Shown here: positions 8,261-15,828 of the stretch, in pieces
Layout of the letters: every line of letters starts with the position of its first letter
How positions within the stretch are numbered: position 1 is the first letter of the stretch
NCBI GenBank assembly: GCA_021794255.1
Contig: JAJYRF010000091.1
Location: 1-17,283, forward strand
Length of the DNA: 17,283 bases
Direction of reading: 5' to 3'
From: a bacterium
GTDB taxonomy: Bacteria; SZUA-79; Acidulodesulfobacterales; Acidulodesulfobacteraceae
Translations under genes and position numbers: made by a program
Notes under the pieces: generated by a model
The model's database searches: none
Told to the model about the DNA's origin: nothing
Seen by the model: only the letters and a program-made list of their open reading frames with translations

Positions 8261-9556
8261 TTAATTAATTTCCCTGTTTATCCGTTCTTTAAGTTCTAAA
8301 TCTGATTGTAGTCTATTAAGTAAATCCTGAGCGGATTGAATAGTTTTATCCGCTTTTTTAATATCAACCGATAAGTCGTTCGCTAATTTTTCAGGATTTG
8401 CGCCTGCTATAATTTCAACGGTAGAATAACCGCTTTGATAAAGAGACCTTGCAATAATATCTCCCACACCGGGAATATCCATAAGCATTTTATACCCTTC
8501 TACATCTTTTTTAGCAGCTTTAGATTCAGAAACAACATCTATTTTATATTCCGTCAATTTAGATGTAAGCCTTACATTCTGCCCCTGTCTTCCTATTGCA
8601 AGAGACAGCTGATCATCAGGAACAATAACAGTTATGACTTTAGTCTGATTATTAATTAAAACTTTTGACGGCTCAGCAGGACTTAAAGCATTTGAAGCCA
8701 GCTTAGCAGGGTTATCGGAGTATTCGATTATATCTATTTTTTCTCCTCTTAATTCATTTATAATGTTTTGTATCCTAAAACCTTTAATTCCGACGCATGC
8801 TCCAATAGGGTCTATATCTCTGCTGGTGCTGTAAACTGCTACTTTAGATCTGAAACCCGGAGCTCTTGCAACCTTCGCAATCTTTACTATTCCGTCATAA
8901 ATTTCCGGAACTTCGGATTCAAAAAGTTTTATTAAAAATTCGTCTGATACCCGCGAAAGGATAAGTTTCGGTCCTCCTTTTTCCATTCTAATATCTGATA
9001 GCACGGCTCTTATTCTGTCATGAGATTTATATGCCTCGCTAAAGATTTGCTCCTGCTTCGGCAAAACTGCTTCGGTTTTCCCGAGATCTACAATTATCAT
9101 TGATTTTTCAACTTTTCTTACAAGACCGTTAACAATTTCGCCTTTTCTCAGATTAAATTCATCAAATATATTTTGATGTTCAACTTCTTTTATTTTCTGA
9201 AATATAATTTGTTTAGCAACTTGAGCTTCAATTCTTCCATAAATATTTTTTTCTACTTTAAGACCGAGACTGTCTCCGATATGACTGTCGGCATCATATT
9301 CAACAGCTTCCTGAAGTGTAATTTCTGTTTTATCATTCTTTACTTCTTCAGCCACCTCTTTAAACATAAAAACTTCAATTTCTCCTGTTTCCTCGGTATA
9401 ACGAGCTTCCAAATCGTAGCCGCTTCCGATATTTCTGCGTGCAATTGCAAGTATAGCCTGTTCAACAGCCTCTATAACTAAAGATCTGTCAATATTCTTA
9501 TCTTTAGACAACTGGTCTATAACTAAAGAAAGATGATCGGTATTAAGTTGCGCCAC
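8261..9556 (-). CDS. nusA: Transcription termination/antitermination factor NusA
   Basis: NusA binds RNA polymerase near the RNA exit channel, prolongs pausing, stimulates hairpin-dependent termination and joins antitermination complexes. Domains in order are the polymerase-binding N-terminal domain (1-130), S1 (about 135-202), KH1 (about 225-300, with DPIGACVGIKGFRIQNI at 249-265), KH2 (about 305-345, with IGRQGQNVRL at 321-330) and one helix-hairpin-helix unit (IPGVGDIIA at 361-369). At 431 residues it is shorter than E. coli NusA (495), which has two C-terminal acidic repeats; here there is a single helix-hairpin-helix region. Translation starts at GTG 9556, fixed by AAGGAG seven bases upstream. 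It lies in the conserved rimP-nusA-infB order, behind an intrinsic terminator in the leader that could itself be NusA-responsive. Confidence 0.98.
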   Translation of the reverse strand: MAQLNTDHLSLVIDQLSKDKNIDRSLVIEAVEQAILAIARRNIGSGYDLEARYTEETGEIEVFMFKEVAEEVKNDKTEITLQEAVEYDADSHIGDSLGLKVEKNIYGRIEAQVAKQIIFQKIKEVEHQNIFDEFNLRKGEIVNGLVRKVEKSMIIVDLGKTEAVLPKQEQIFSEAYKSHDRIRAVLSDIRMEKGGPKLILSRVSDEFLIKLFESEVPEIYDGIVKIAKVARAPGFRSKVAVYSTSRDIDPIGACVGIKGFRIQNIINELRGEKIDIIEYSDNPAKLASNALSPAEPSKVLINNQTKVITVIVPDDQLSLAIGRQGQNVRLTSKLTEYKIDVVSESKAAKKDVEGYKMLMDIPGVGDIIARSLYQSGYSTVEIIAGANPEKLANDLSVDIKKADKTIQSAQDLLNRLQSDLELKERINREIN

Positions 9557-9563
9557 AATTAAA

Positions 9564-9569
9564 CTCCTT
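9564..9569 (-). promoter_or_regulatory. Ribosome binding site fixing the GTG start of nusA
   Basis: Minus-strand AAGGAG lies 7 bases before GTG at 9556-9554. The match and spacing decide that nusA begins with GTG, coding MAQLNTDHL, and not at a later methionine. Confidence 0.85.
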
Positions 9570-9598
9570 AACTAATATAAAATATAAAATTAAAATTT

Positions 9599-10102
9599 TT
9601 ACTCTGCTATTAAATTTGCTTTTTTTATTTGCAAAAAAGGTATTGCATAATTTTCATTATCTATTTCATCATATATTTTGATATTTGCATTTAATAATTC
9701 TTTTTCACCAGTTTTATTTGTTATATCTGAAACATCAATAATTTTTCCTATGAAATTTAACCTTCCGTTAATTTTTTTATTCAAAGATATCTTAACACGT
9801 TTATCTTTAAATTTGATATAATCTTTTATTTTAAAAATTACCCTATCTATTCCCGGAGAAGATATTTCTAAGTTATATTTAAAACCAATCAATTCTTTTA
9901 TATCAAGAATCATACTTAATTCTTTAGAGATATTGGTAAGCTGGGATATATTAACCCCGCCTTCGGCATCAACATAAATTCTTAGAACGACTCCTTTATC
10001 TTTTAAAGAAGAAACAAATAAAGACCCTATGATATAACAGCCGTAATATTTTGCAATATCCTCTGCAATTTCTTCAATTTTTTTTAACAAATCATCATGC
10101 AT
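9599..10102 (-). CDS. rimP: Ribosome maturation factor RimP
   Basis: RimP assists assembly of the 30S subunit, especially binding of S12 and folding of the head-body junction. The 167-residue protein has the N-terminal alpha-beta domain (about 1-87) ending in the family signature LEISSPGIDR (78-87), followed by the SH3-like C-terminal barrel (about 95-165). It is slightly longer than E. coli RimP (150), with additions in the C-terminal loops. The ATG at 10102 gives the expected family N-terminus, but no Shine-Dalgarno is visible. The bases where one would be found are occupied by the 3' arm and U-tract of a terminator hairpin. It is the first gene of the nusA-infB operon, downstream of a convincing promoter. 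Function firm; start codon likely but not certain. Confidence 0.93.
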   Translation of the reverse strand: MHDDLLKKIEEIAEDIAKYYGCYIIGSLFVSSLKDKGVVLRIYVDAEGGVNISQLTNISKELSMILDIKELIGFKYNLEISSPGIDRVIFKIKDYIKFKDKRVKISLNKKINGRLNFIGKIIDVSDITNKTGEKELLNANIKIYDEIDNENYAIPFLQIKKANLIAE

Positions 10103-10106
10103 AAAT

Positions 10107-10132
10107 AAAAAAAGCGGGATAAACCCACTTTT
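10107..10132 (-). terminator. Intrinsic terminator in the rimP leader (candidate attenuator)
   Basis: On the minus strand AAAAGTGGG (10132-10124) pairs with CCCGCTTTT (10118-10110) through nine base pairs including one G-U, closing a 5-base loop, and a run of seven T spans 10113-10107. The U-tract ends 4 bases before the rimP ATG. It lies downstream of the promoter at 10169-10197, so it would act on the rimP operon's own transcripts as well as on read-through from truA. Confidence 0.8.
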
Positions 10133-10168
10133 AGATAAAACTTTAGTAATGATTAACCTTATTTATTA

Positions 10169-10197
10169 ATTATAAATAAATAAATGATAAATATCAA
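10169..10197 (-). promoter_or_regulatory. Sigma-70-type promoter of the rimP-nusA-infB operon
   Basis: Minus-strand TTGATA (10197-10192, one mismatch to the -35 consensus) is separated by exactly 17 bases from a perfect TATAAT (10174-10169). Transcription should start near 10162, giving a leader of about 60 bases before rimP. The -35 box overlaps the truA stop codon (10196-10194). AT-richness raises the chance of false matches, but position at an operon boundary and ideal spacing support it. Confidence 0.65.
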
Positions 10198-10979
10198 CAA
10201 AATAATTTATGATTATATTTAATTGAATATAAAAAAAGACCTCCGGGAGGAGCTTTGATAATGTTAGAGGGAGTTTTGCCTGTATTAAGCAAATGATTTA
10301 TATTCTTAATATCAATTTTGCCCGACCCACAAAGAACAATAGCACCGATAATTCTTCTTACCATATGTCTTAAAAAACCCTCTCCTTCAATATAAATATT
10401 AAATCCATAATTTTTTTTTTCAATATTAATTTTAATTACCGTTCTGAAATAATCTTCAATATCTTTTGTTTTATCTGATTTTGTAAAATTTACAAAGTTA
10501 TAATTTCCGATAAACATTTTAGCGGCTTCCTTCATTAAATCAAGATTAAGGCTGTCTTTGATATACCATGAATATTTAGACAGCAACGCGCTTTTAAATC
10601 CGTTATTTAATTTATAAATATATGTTTTAGAAACGGTGTCAAAAGTTGAATGAAAAGAGTTATGCACTAATTCAATATTTTTAACTGAAATATCATTAGG
10701 AGGCAAAACTCCGTTTAAGCTTGATTTTAATTTATGTAAATCAATTAAAAAAGGTAATTTAAAATTAGCCACCTGATTTAATGCATGAACTCCTGCGTCT
10801 GTTCTGCCGGAAACAAATAGTTCAACATCTATTCCTGTTATTTTTTTAATTGCTTTTAAGATTTCTCCTGATATTGTTTTTAATTCTATCTTGCCAATTC
10901 TTGCAGAAACATTATTTTGGATTTGCCATCCATGATAATTTGACCCGTCATATTCTAATACTATAAGATAATTAATCAT
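10194..10979 (-). CDS. truA: tRNA pseudouridine(38-40) synthase TruA
   Basis: TruA converts uridines 38, 39 and 40 of the tRNA anticodon stem-loop to pseudouridine. The catalytic aspartate is D61 in SGRTDAGVHALNQVANF (57-73). The N-terminal LEYDGSNYHGWQIQ (8-21) and the C-terminal FLRHMVRRIIGA and APPGGLFL blocks are also typical. The 261-residue length is normal. The ATG at 10979 overlaps the pilR stop by 4 bases (ATGA), so it is probably translated as the last gene of the pil transcript. Its stop codon lies within the -35 box of the next operon's promoter. The association with pilus regulators looks positional and not functional. Identification is firm. Confidence 0.96.
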   Translation of the reverse strand: MINYLIVLEYDGSNYHGWQIQNNVSARIGKIELKTISGEILKAIKKITGIDVELFVSGRTDAGVHALNQVANFKLPFLIDLHKLKSSLNGVLPPNDISVKNIELVHNSFHSTFDTVSKTYIYKLNNGFKSALLSKYSWYIKDSLNLDLMKEAAKMFIGNYNFVNFTKSDKTKDIEDYFRTVIKINIEKKNYGFNIYIEGEGFLRHMVRRIIGAIVLCGSGKIDIKNINHLLNTGKTPSNIIKAPPGGLFLYSIKYNHKLFC

Positions 10980-12478
10980 CCTCTGTCAATAATTTTAGAA
11001 ATTATATATCTTAAAGATCTTAAAGACAATCCAAGTTCGCTTGCTAATAATTTTTTAGATTGCCGTTTGTTTTCAATTCTATCAATGACAATATTTTTTT
11101 TAATATCATTTATAAATCTTTCTAAACTTATTTTATTTTTTATATTAATTTCATCAAATATGAAAATAATTTTTTTTAAAATCTCTTCATACGCAGCGCC
11201 ATTTATGTCGAAAATAATATAATTATAATTTGAAGTTTTTTTTATGTTATCCGGAAGGCAATTCTCTGTTATGTCCTCCGATTTGCAATATATACATGCT
11301 CTTTCTATGATATTTTCCAATTCGCGGACATTTCCCGGATAATCGTAGTCCGCTAAAACAGAAACTGCATCCTGATTAACCGAATAAATTTTTTTATTTA
11401 GTTCTTTGGAATAATTATTGACAAAATGTGAAACTAATAACGGAATATCCTCTTTATGTTTTCTTAAAGGAGGCATTTCAATATGAATAGCGTTAAGTCT
11501 AAAAAATAAATCTTCCCTAAATTTGCCCTGCCTTATTAACTCATTTAAATCTTTATTTGTCGCGGCGATAAATCTTATATCTAAAACATATTCTTTATTA
11601 GAACCAAGTTTTCTAAAGGTTTTTTCCTGCAAAACCCTTAATAGCTTTACTTGAACAGGCATAGGCAAATCGCCAATTTCGTCAAGAAACAGCGTTCCTC
11701 CGTCTGCATATTCTAAAATACCTTTTTTATCATAATTAGCGCCGGTAAAAGCTCCTTTAAGATAACCGAAAAGCTCGCTTTCAATAAGATTTTCAGGAAT
11801 TGCGGATAAATTGACCGGCACAAATTCGCCGCTGTTTTTACCGTTGGATAAATTATTGGAATATATATCGTGAGAAAGCTTAGCCGCAAGTTCTTTTCCC
11901 GTACCGGATTCTCCCGTTATAAGCATAGTAATAAAACTTTTAGAAAAAATATTAATTTCATCTATGACTTTAGCTATTACAGCAGAATTTCCTATTATAT
12001 TGCCTCTTAATTTATCTTTACTAGCTAATTTATTTTTTAAATTATTGAGTTCGTCGTAAACAAAAAAATAATCTATAGCTTTTTTGACGGTTATTTTGAA
12101 TTCTTCCGTATCAAAAGGCTTTATAAGATAATCAAATGCTCCGTCTTTTAAAGCGTTTACGGCGGTTTTTACATCGGAATATGCCGTCATAAGTATGACA
12201 GGCAATAGATGATTTACATAAGTATAATTTGTATTTTTAAGATATATAATCTTAAATTGACGAAGAAAATCTATGCCGCTTATATACGGCATTGAAATAT
12301 CCGATATAATCAAATTAAATCTATTATCTTTATTATCATTAATAATTTTTAAAGCTTCTCCTGCGGATAATAAAGCCGTAACTTCATAACCTTCATATTT
12401 TAAAAGCATTCCTAAAGAATCTAAAACAGATTTTTCATCATCTATAATAAGAATTTTTTTACCGTTTCCCGTATTCAT
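10976..12478 (-). CDS. pilR: Sigma-54-dependent response regulator, PilR-like (NtrC family)
   Basis: This protein is a phosphorylation-controlled activator of sigma-54 promoters; in pilus clusters PilR drives pilin (pilA) transcription. The receiver domain (about 8-130) has acidic pocket D13/D14, phospho-acceptor D60 in ISDISMP, T98 and K120. An extra stretch near 79-92 lengthens the region before strand 4. The AAA+ domain (about 160-405) has Walker A GESGTGKE (189-196), the sigma-54-contacting GAFTGA (242-247), Walker B GGTLFLDE (260-267) and PGNVREL (381-387). A Fis-type helix-turn-helix ends the protein (about 470-497), with SLRSLRY resembling PilR. A long linker of about 60 residues (410-468) precedes it and matches nothing I recognise. 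It overlaps pilS by 20 bases. Assignment as PilR over other NtrC-like regulators rests on the pilB-T-C-S-R order. Confidence 0.9.
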   Translation of the reverse strand: MNTGNGKKILIIDDEKSVLDSLGMLLKYEGYEVTALLSAGEALKIINDNKDNRFNLIISDISMPYISGIDFLRQFKIIYLKNTNYTYVNHLLPVILMTAYSDVKTAVNALKDGAFDYLIKPFDTEEFKITVKKAIDYFFVYDELNNLKNKLASKDKLRGNIIGNSAVIAKVIDEINIFSKSFITMLITGESGTGKELAAKLSHDIYSNNLSNGKNSGEFVPVNLSAIPENLIESELFGYLKGAFTGANYDKKGILEYADGGTLFLDEIGDLPMPVQVKLLRVLQEKTFRKLGSNKEYVLDIRFIAATNKDLNELIRQGKFREDLFFRLNAIHIEMPPLRKHKEDIPLLVSHFVNNYSKELNKKIYSVNQDAVSVLADYDYPGNVRELENIIERACIYCKSEDITENCLPDNIKKTSNYNYIIFDINGAAYEEILKKIIFIFDEINIKNKISLERFINDIKKNIVIDRIENKRQSKKLLASELGLSLRSLRYIISKIIDRG

Positions 12479-14261
12479 CGTATCTATATAATGGTAATGA
12501 AATATTAATTAATGTGCCTTTATTCTTTTTACTTTTTATACTGATATTTCCGTTAAAATTATCTAAAATAGATTTTACTATTGAAAGACCGAGTCCAGTA
12601 CCGTTTTTTTTTGTGGTAAAAAGAGGCTTGAATATATTTTTAATAATATCTTCGCCTATACCTTCCCCATTGTCATAAAATTTCACGATTAAGCAGTTGT
12701 TAGCTTTATTTTGTTCAATTAAAAAATCTCCTGAAATTTCCATAGAGCTTATTCTGATTTTGCCACTTTTATTATTGCTGCAATTTTTATATCTTGATTT
12801 AATCGAAGCTGCTGCATTTTCAATTATATTAACAAATATCTGCTGTAAACGGTATTTTTCAAAAAACATATTTATTTTACTATCAATTCTATTTATTATA
12901 TTATAATCTTCCGATAACTTAAATTGAGAAATTATGTATTCTGAAAAATCATAAAGATTAAAATATTCAAAATTAGCAGCATTATCCTTTATATTTATAT
13001 TGAAAGTTTTAGTTTTAGTATTGACAAAACCAAGAAAATCTTTTACAAGAGACTCAAGTCTTATAGTTTCAGTTTTTATGATTCCCGTCAATTTATTAAA
13101 ATCATCATCGCTAATTTTCACATCTTCATTAAATTTTATATTTTCATAATTTAAAATATCTATAGAAGTATTAATTGCAGAGAGGGGATTTCTTATTTCA
13201 TGCGCAAGCCAACCTGCTAATTTTCCTGTAGCAATTAATCCTTCATTTATTTTTGCGTCAAGCTCCAGTTCTTTTACATATGATATATCTCTAAAAAGCA
13301 GAATATGCCGCCCGGAATTGCTATTTTCTTTAAATTTAGAATAGCCGAAACCGATAATTTTTTCATTATATTCAATTTCAAACCGCATACTGTTAATTTT
13401 TTCGTCCTCAAAAATATTCAGCGGAAAATCTTTAAAAATATCGTCTATTTTAAAATTAAAATGATAAAATGTACCTGCTTTGCCTGCCTGAGACTCTTTA
13501 AATATCCCTGCTCCTATCAAATCCATTCCTGATTTATTTATAAATACAATATTATTTTTATCATTTAAAACTATCACTCCCTGAGTGAAACTATTAACAA
13601 GTTCTTTATTAAATATTGCGACATTTTTCATTACCTCGTCTATTTCTATTACTTTATTGCTTAAATATTTTATATTTTTAGAAAATTTATATAAAATCCA
13701 GCCGAATATTAATAAACCTAAAATATTTAAACTTAAAGCAAATAATAATTTATCAGGATTATATAAATAATAATAATGACCCGGAACATCAAAATAAAAC
13801 TGCAAATCGGCAATAAAACCAATAATTAAAGAAGAAGAAACGGTAAAAAAAATAATTCCAGCGCCTAAAAAAATAAATCCGGCTATTAAAATTAATAAAT
13901 AATATAAAAGAATCAGATTGCTTTCTAATCCTCCGTTTAAAATTACAAAAGCCGATATTAATATAAAATCAAAGATAAGCTGCATTAATCCGAATAACCC
14001 AAAATATCTTTCTTTTTTCTTTTTTTTAATATAATAATTTATAATGGAGTATAAAACGGTAAGAAAAATGACAATGAACAAAAAAATAAAAATCTCATCC
14101 TCATAAATAAACAGGCTTAAATTATGCTTAATCAATATAAGCAGATAGGCTAAAACAGCTAAAGAAATTGCGGCAATTCTAAAAACTATAATAAATTTTA
14201 ATTTTTCATAAATATTATTTCCTTCAATATGAAAATTCAGGTTTAGACTTTTATGCGCCAT
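12459..14261 (-). CDS. pilS: Membrane sensor histidine kinase, PilS-like
   Basis: This is the partner kinase of the downstream regulator. Six hydrophobic segments (about 24-45, 55-78, 90-107, 113-135, 136-155, 172-192) match the six-helix membrane domain of PilS and leave no large periplasmic sensor. A short linker helix and a PAS-like domain (about 218-330, GVIVLNDKNNIVFINKSG) follow. The HisKA helix carries phospho-acceptor H354 in WLAHEIRNPLSA. The ATPase domain has N482 in the N box (NIIENAAAS), DNGEGIG (530-536) and GTGLGLS (554-560). At 600 residues it is somewhat longer than P. aeruginosa PilS. The ATG at 14261 has no obvious Shine-Dalgarno. The gene starts 33 bases after pilC and overlaps pilR by 20. 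In PilS of other bacteria the membrane domain senses pilin; that role here is inferred from context. Confidence 0.9.
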   Translation of the reverse strand: MAHKSLNLNFHIEGNNIYEKLKFIIVFRIAAISLAVLAYLLILIKHNLSLFIYEDEIFIFLFIVIFLTVLYSIINYYIKKKKKERYFGLFGLMQLIFDFILISAFVILNGGLESNLILLYYLLILIAGFIFLGAGIIFFTVSSSLIIGFIADLQFYFDVPGHYYYLYNPDKLLFALSLNILGLLIFGWILYKFSKNIKYLSNKVIEIDEVMKNVAIFNKELVNSFTQGVIVLNDKNNIVFINKSGMDLIGAGIFKESQAGKAGTFYHFNFKIDDIFKDFPLNIFEDEKINSMRFEIEYNEKIIGFGYSKFKENSNSGRHILLFRDISYVKELELDAKINEGLIATGKLAGWLAHEIRNPLSAINTSIDILNYENIKFNEDVKISDDDFNKLTGIIKTETIRLESLVKDFLGFVNTKTKTFNINIKDNAANFEYFNLYDFSEYIISQFKLSEDYNIINRIDSKINMFFEKYRLQQIFVNIIENAAASIKSRYKNCSNNKSGKIRISSMEISGDFLIEQNKANNCLIVKFYDNGEGIGEDIIKNIFKPLFTTKKNGTGLGLSIVKSILDNFNGNISIKSKKNKGTLINISLPLYRYDEYGKR

Positions 14262-14294
14262 AAGATATAATAAGGAATTCGTTTTATGTGATGG

Positions 14295-15521
14295 CTATCC
14301 TTTGATTGCTTTGCCAAGATTAAATATAGGCAAATACATAGCTACGACTAAAATACCGACAACAATTCCGAGAAACACTATAAGAGCAGGCTCCATCATT
14401 GCAGTCAGATTAGTTACCGCATTATCAACTTCTTCGTCATAATAATCGGCAACTTTAGCTAACATTGCATCAAGATTGCCTGTTTTTTCTCCAACCATTA
14501 TCATTTGTATGACAAGAGGAGGGAAAAGTCCCGTTTTATTAATTGCGGTTGAAAGGGGAGAGCCTGATGCTACATCTTCTTTTGCTTTCATTAAAGATTC
14601 TTCTATAATTTTATTTCCGCTTATCTTAGATACAATATCGAGAGCCGACAGAATAGGAACGCCGCTTTCAACCATTGTTGAAAGAGTTCTTGAAAATCTG
14701 GCAATAGAAACTTTTTTCAGCAATAATCCTATTAACGGTAATTTAAGAATTGAAATGTCTATATTTCGTCTTCCGTTTTCCGTTTTATAATATGACTTAA
14801 ATAAGAAAACTACTATACCTATGGCAATAATTATATAAAGTATATACGACCTGACAAAATTGCTGAAATTGATGACATCCTGCGTAAGACCCGGCAGTTT
14901 TGCGCCGACGCTGGCAAAAAGGTTTGCAAATACAGGGATAACAAATGTCAATAATATTACGATAACTCCAAACGCAACCGACAATACTATTGTCGGGTAT
15001 ATCATTGCGCCTTTCACTTTTCTTTTAAGTTTAAGAGTTTTCTCAAAATATACGGATAATCTCCTAAAAACTTTATCTAAAACGCCTCCCTTTTCTCCGG
15101 CATCAACAAGATTTATATATAAATCATTAAATACCCGCGGAAATTTTTTAAAACTATCGGACAAACTTCCTCCGCTTTCTATGTTTTCTTTAATTTTAGA
15201 TAAAATGCCTTTCAAATTTTTATTTTTTTGCTGTTCTATCATTATAGATAAACCTTGCAAAATAGGTACGCCAGAATCCACCAATGAAGAAAACTGCCTC
15301 GTAAATACTATTAAATCATTGTCGCTTATTTTAGTCTTTGAACTTACTTCCTTTGAAGCGGTGAGCTGTAAACTTAAAAATTCACTTTTCTTATCTACAT
15401 TTATAGGATAAATACTATTCTTATGAAGCTCATCAATAACGATTTCAGGACTTGCGGCGTCAATTTGACCGGTAATATATTCTCCTGTTTTTTTTCTGCC
15501 TTTCCATTGATAAACAGGCAT
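14295..15521 (-). CDS. pilC: Type IV pilus inner-membrane platform protein PilC (GspF family)
   Basis: PilC is the polytopic membrane protein on which the PilB and PilT motors act during pilin polymerisation and removal. At 408 residues it has the usual length. Two homologous T2SSF cytoplasmic domains are visible. The first holds FTRQFSSLVDSGVPILQGL (about 73-91) and the second FSRTLSTMVESGVPILSAL (about 276-294). Each is followed by the family glycine-rich block (DAGEKGG, VGEKTGNL). Membrane helices lie near 174-199, 226-243 and 378-400. The N-terminus MPVYQWKGRKKTGEYITGQI is typical. The ATG at 15521 has AGAGGTG about five bases upstream. The 307-base gap to pilT is unusually long for this gene pair. 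GspF of a type II secretion system is the alternative; PilT and PilS/PilR next door favour a pilus. Confidence 0.95.
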   Translation of the reverse strand: MPVYQWKGRKKTGEYITGQIDAASPEIVIDELHKNSIYPINVDKKSEFLSLQLTASKEVSSKTKISDNDLIVFTRQFSSLVDSGVPILQGLSIMIEQQKNKNLKGILSKIKENIESGGSLSDSFKKFPRVFNDLYINLVDAGEKGGVLDKVFRRLSVYFEKTLKLKRKVKGAMIYPTIVLSVAFGVIVILLTFVIPVFANLFASVGAKLPGLTQDVINFSNFVRSYILYIIIAIGIVVFLFKSYYKTENGRRNIDISILKLPLIGLLLKKVSIARFSRTLSTMVESGVPILSALDIVSKISGNKIIEESLMKAKEDVASGSPLSTAINKTGLFPPLVIQMIMVGEKTGNLDAMLAKVADYYDEEVDNAVTNLTAMMEPALIVFLGIVVGILVVAMYLPIFNLGKAIKG

Positions 15522-15542
15522 AAACTCACCTCTTAATAATTT

Positions 15543-15572
15543 TATGTTATATTTATATTATAATATAACATA
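15543..15572. repeat. 11-bp perfect inverted repeat upstream of pilC
   Basis: TATGTTATATT (15543-15553) and its exact complement AATATAACATA (15562-15572) flank an 8-base spacer, ten bases upstream of the pilC Shine-Dalgarno. It could be a weak RNA hairpin in the leader or a DNA operator. The -10 of a possible promoter lies inside it. Confidence 0.7.
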
Positions 15573-15590
15573 TTATATTTATACAATCAA
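15562..15590 (-). promoter_or_regulatory. Possible promoter for pilC-pilS-pilR-truA
   Basis: Minus-strand TTGATT (15590-15585) is followed after 17 bases by TATATT (15567-15562). Two mismatches in the -35 and one in the -10, in very AT-rich DNA, make this only suggestive. If real, the leader would be about 34 bases and the inverted repeat would overlap the promoter. Confidence 0.3.
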
Positions 15591-15653
15591 TTAATATTAC
15601 CGTAATCCTTCTGTAGAAACTATTAATGATATTTCAATAAAATAAATTTTCTA

Positions 15654-15776
15654 TTAGCAATTTTGGGGAACATATAAAATATTGCTTGAAAGATTATAAA
15701 CGCTTATATTATTAATAGTAATTATATTTTTCACTATATAATAGGCGAAAACGATTATACTTATTAAATACATCAT
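15654..15776 (-). CDS. Possible small membrane peptide between pilT and pilC (40 aa)
   Basis: An open frame of 40 codons plus stop begins ATG-ATG at 15776; an in-frame GTG lies two codons earlier. The product starts MMYLISIIVFAYYIVKN, a continuous hydrophobic segment long enough for one membrane helix. A polar half ending in YVPQNC follows. It sits in the otherwise unexplained 307-base gap (15522-15828) in the same orientation as its neighbours. Against it: no Shine-Dalgarno is visible, and an ORF of this length can arise by chance in DNA where ATT, TTA and AAT codons dominate. I recognise no family. It could be an unannotated small pilus-associated protein, a remnant, or chance. Confidence 0.25.
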   Translation of the reverse strand: MMYLISIIVFAYYIVKNIITINNISVYNLSSNILYVPQNC

Positions 15777-15828
15777 TTTCACAATGTTTATATTAATTAA
15801 AAATTTCTATCAGCGGATTAAAATATTA

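Noticed and set aside
14860..15411. A 183-codon open frame on the plus strand opposite pilC
   Set aside because: It is antisense to a fully supported pilC, encodes no recognisable motif, and long antisense frames are expected opposite genes with this codon usage.
15522..15828. A sigma-54 promoter for pilC controlled by PilR
   Set aside because: No GG-N10-GC arrangement of the -24/-12 type was found on the minus strand of this gap.
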